DNA of 64,000 nucleotides from Odiellus spinosus (Eukaryota; Arthropoda; Arachnida; Opiliones; Phalangiidae). Where the stretch lies: NCBI GenBank assembly GCA_963920705.1, contig OY987236.1:8914190-8978189 (forward strand). The letters are read 5' to 3'. The position numbers and the translations under genes are program-made. The notes below the pieces were generated by a model, which was not told where the DNA came from, searched no databases, and saw only the letters and a list, made by a program, of their open reading frames with translations. Of the stretch, positions 61,456 to 64,000 are shown piece by piece (position 1 is the stretch's first letter; every line of letters starts with the position of its first letter).

Positions 61456-62948
61456 CTCCCGTTTCCCGAACCTGCTTTAGGACAATACCTTTGTATATGG
61501 CCTGACTCCTTACAAATACTACACGTAACCCCTGGACATTGGGGGGTTTTATGACCAGTTTTTCCACAATTAAAACAGGTCGGTACGTATACCCCTCTAC
61601 TATTAAAGTTCGCCTTATATCCATTAAAAGGGCGACTTTCGGGCCTATTTCCATTACATTGATTTTGACTTTTAAAATTACTACTATTGTTGCCATTGTT
61701 TTTGAAATTACCGGCACTATTTTGGAAATTGTTACCCCTATTTGAAGATTCGTCGTAACAACCTATACCAAACGCCATTTCGAGGCGGGTGGCTTGAGCT
61801 AGTAGATCGCTAACCGTTTTATACTCAAAGAGAGATAAAGATGGTTTAAGCGATCTATGAAGGTTTCTATAAACCGTTTCAACCTGACGCTCATCGGATA
61901 ATGGGGTGCCTAATTGAAGTAAAATTTCGCGCATAGCATTTATATAGTCGCGAACTCCTTCCCCATTTCTTTGTTTCCTATTAATTAACCGCTCGTGTAA
62001 AACTGAATCATTGACTTGAAAGTCAAATTCTCTTCTAATTATTAGTTTAAATTCGTCTAAAGTTTGGGGCTTAATTCTCAATGATTGCCACCAATCTAAT
62101 GCGGGTCCTATAAACATTTGGGGTATCCATGTTTGAATATACAAAGAATCTAACATCCCCAAAGTCTCCCTTATCTGTTGTACTTTAACTAAAAAATCTT
62201 TTGTGCCTAAATCGGAGGGCTTCCCCGTAAAAACCGGCATTGTTATTTTCGGCATTCTATAATTTGAATGGGAAGACGGCGCCCCCGATGAAGGTACGCT
62301 AGGTGGGGGGTGAATTGAACCCACCACGCTATTACTACTACTATTTGGGCTACTATTAATTACTACGCTGCTGGTACTAGTTTGACTACTAGAATTACCA
62401 CCTAATGGCAAATTTAAACTAGTAAGCGCGTTTATTGGGGGTGGAATTGGTACCCCCGAGGTCTGTTGACTACTAGAAGCAGACACTAAATTTGCATTAG
62501 CCTGAACTAATTGAAGCAGTTGCGCTTGCATATCTGCCATTTGTTTTTGCATTTGGGCTAATGCGGTAGAGGAAATTAATTGCATTCCTGTGGGTATGAT
62601 AACTGTTTGAGACGTCGTGGTTGCATTAGTATTATTATTAGCTTGAGTTGTTATTAAAGCGGGGGTGTTTTGTAAATTAATATTACTCGCGGTGGTAGGT
62701 GGGACTACTATATTATTTTGGGTGTTTCCTATCGCACCCGAAATATTTCCTCCTCCTGCCGCTTGACTACTACTAGAACCTCCCGATAAAGGTAAACCGT
62801 TGGCGTCCATTCTTCTACTAATCCTGTTCTGAACCCTATTAGCTCTATCTATAGCTTGGGAATCTCTATAAGATTGTATACATTCAGAACAGCTAGAATA
62901 AAGGCCTAAATTCGGTTTACAGCTACTATGATCAACTTGATGTCTCAT
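61410..62948 (-). CDS. gag: Gag polyprotein
   Basis: 512 residues starting MRHQVDHSSC. Residues 1-50 are charged. About 51-230 is Ser/Asn/Gln/Thr-rich and low in complexity, with a short helical stretch (121-152, AQMQKQMADMQAQLLQLV). A retrotransposon capsid domain follows at about 233-395 (MPVFTGKPSDLGTKDFLVK, WIPQMFIGPALDWW, RLINRKQRNGEGVRDYI). After an Asn/Gly-rich linker come two CX2CX4HX4C zinc knuckles (C458-C471 and C476-C489) that bind the RNA. It is the structural protein of the particle. It starts about 80 bases after the primer-binding site, and its 3' end overlaps pol. Confidence 0.95.
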   Translation of the reverse strand: MRHQVDHSSCKPNLGLYSSCSECIQSYRDSQAIDRANRVQNRISRRMDANGLPLSGGSSSSQAAGGGNISGAIGNTQNNIVVPPTTASNINLQNTPALITTQANNNTNATTTSQTVIIPTGMQLISSTALAQMQKQMADMQAQLLQLVQANANLVSASSSQQTSGVPIPPPINALTSLNLPLGGNSSSQTSTSSVVINSSPNSSSNSVVGSIHPPPSVPSSGAPSSHSNYRMPKITMPVFTGKPSDLGTKDFLVKVQQIRETLGMLDSLYIQTWIPQMFIGPALDWWQSLRIKPQTLDEFKLIIRREFDFQVNDSVLHERLINRKQRNGEGVRDYINAMREILLQLGTPLSDERQVETVYRNLHRSLKPSLSLFEYKTVSDLLAQATRLEMAFGIGCYDESSNRGNNFQNSAGNFKNNGNNSSNFKSQNQCNGNRPESRPFNGYKANFNSRGVYVPTCFNCGKTGHKTPQCPGVTCSICKESGHIQRYCPKAGSGNGSWGGSKREGPTPKAK

Positions 62949-63028
62949 AAGTTAAAATTGTCAATTAATTATCATAAAAAAAATTGCGGTTAGGTCTCCG
63001 TACTAGTTTGTACTGGCATAGAAAGACC

Positions 63029-63046
63029 ATCCCGGACGAGCCCCCA
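63029..63046 (-). other. Primer-binding site, tRNA-Pro
   Basis: On the minus strand TGGGGGCTCGTCCGGGAT begins three bases after the LTR end. These 18 bases equal the well-known tRNA-Pro primer-binding site of murine leukaemia virus, so the primer is very likely tRNA-Pro. The match also fixes the LTR boundary at 63,050. Confidence 0.92.
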
Positions 63047-63049
63047 AAA

Positions 63050-64000
63050 TGTAACGCTATTTTCTACTACTACTGGTTAGCGTTGACATAGCTACTACTA
63101 TCTACTACTATGGACTATAAATACGGCTTATAATGAATGATAAGTAATTAAAGAAACTTTGTTGCCATACCATGAGTCAAGTTTAATCAAAAAGAAAATG
63201 GTTTCTACTAATTATTGGCGTTCTAACCGCCTTCTTGGATTACGATCCAATCTACTATTAATTATGGCAAATGATGATACCATAATATAACTACTACAAA
63301 CATAACTAATATAAACACATGATAATTACAATACACTACAACTATAAACAAATAAACATAACTACTATAAACAATCTATAATACAAATACCCCCAAAATA
63401 TCGTGCATCATGCAATTAACGACCGATGCCAGTCTACTACGATTAATTAATAATTTATATATATACACGAATTAAAGTCTACTACTATATTACACGCGCT
63501 ACCAATAAATGTACTCATCACATAGTCCGAGCGGGTCGAGATCATTCTGATGACGAAGAGGTGACGTAGCGATGATAACGTCGACTGCACTAACTTCTCC
63601 CTTCGATAAGGGTGCTCCCAGATTGGAGGGGACGCTCGTGGCTAGATTGATTAGCCGCCATGCTGGGTCCGGATTGGGACTGTCGTTTTCCGAACCTTTT
63701 AATTCATCGCGGCCAGCGCGGAACTTCCAAGTTCAAAATCGGACATAGCCAAAATATCGGGCTAACAGGCCAGCTTAGTTGGGATTCCTCCTAGTTTCCA
63801 AGATCGAGAGTTGTGTGTCTTCCAAGTCAGTGCAGCCCAGTTTTGTTGACATGGTCACGTGATGGCATGAACCTCCGGATGGTTCAGGGAGCCAATCACG
63901 GACCGTTAAAATGACGTCGTTTTAGGACGCGCACTCGCGTCATTTCAAAAGTGGTGCAATCTTATTTTTTTTGTTTGCACCATAGTTCCAATTATTTATG
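63050..64000 (-). repeat. 5' LTR, cut by the window edge
   Basis: The 951 visible bases repeat 55,868-56,818 at a fixed offset with no difference noticed. The remaining about 714 bases, holding the promoter-proximal part, lie outside the window. Confidence 0.93.

Larger units (their letters stand above)
55868..64000 (-). mobile_element. Ty3/Gypsy LTR retrotransposon (right end outside window)
   Basis: Read on the minus strand the order is 5' LTR (63,050 and beyond), tRNA-Pro primer-binding site, gag, pol (protease, RT, RNase H, integrase), polypurine tract and 3' LTR. Integrase after RNase H is the Ty3/Gypsy order. There is no envelope gene and no chromodomain. The LTRs sit at a constant offset of 7,182 and I noticed no difference over the 951 bases visible in both, so insertion was recent. 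Both reading frames are long and open, and the copy looks whole in the visible part. If the right LTR has the length of the left one, the element would be about 8.85 kb and end near 64,714. Confidence 0.95.

Noticed and set aside
58064-61745. Plus-strand open frames within the LTR element
   Set aside because: They mirror the gag and pol frames on the opposite strand and have no domains of their own.

Overview
The window reads as a gene-poor stretch of an invertebrate nuclear genome, probably an arthropod. The evidence is AT-rich sequence throughout, dense minisatellites, several small non-autonomous DNA transposons, a Ty3/Gypsy LTR retrotransposon, and a short interstitial run of TTAGG (the usual arthropod telomere unit) near 22,861. 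CpG dinucleotides are common in the few GC-rich blocks, as in lightly methylated genomes. The lineage call is an inference and no species can be named. I recognise no host protein-coding gene with a known domain.

Layout. 1-9,500: a hAT-type MITE (295-473), a 22-bp minisatellite (1,799-2,970), a G-quadruplex motif (6,185) and a possible TATA promoter with a tiny first exon (6,540-6,600). 9,450-15,410: a hairpin with a hammerhead-like core, a two-copy inverted-repeat family, an E-box/NRF1-type motif cluster (12,074-12,216), a second copy of the hAT MITE with a perfect 8-bp target duplication, and a MITE flanked by TTAA. 17,437-17,814: the only non-transposon ORF I would defend, an acidic repeat-rich coiled-coil-like protein of 125 residues. 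20,665-23,955: nested inverted repeats, GATCGAC arrays facing each other across a TTAGG run, and a 120-140 bp tandem repeat. 26,400-36,000: mostly AT-rich minisatellites. 39,900-40,630: a perfect 23-bp hairpin and another small MITE. 45,180-46,060: a CpG-rich island, the best candidate for a host promoter. 49,740-53,470: two minisatellites, a 288-bp foldback element and further MITE copies. 55,462: an RFX X-box in a small GC-rich block.

55,868-64,000 (running off the right edge): a Ty3/Gypsy element on the minus strand. It has a 1,665-bp LTR on the left, a polypurine tract, pol, gag, a primer-binding site matching the 3' end of tRNA-Pro, and the first 951 bases of the second LTR. The two LTRs look identical where both are visible, and gag and pol are both long and open, so the copy looks whole in the visible part and recent. 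Gag forms the particle and carries two zinc knuckles. Pol supplies protease, reverse transcriptase, RNase H and integrase. No envelope gene is present. Pol carries an unusual Asn/Ser/His-rich tandem repeat between RNase H and integrase.

No CRISPR, rRNA, tRNA or recognisable conserved host exon was found. Coordinates of degenerate arrays are approximate to a few bases.
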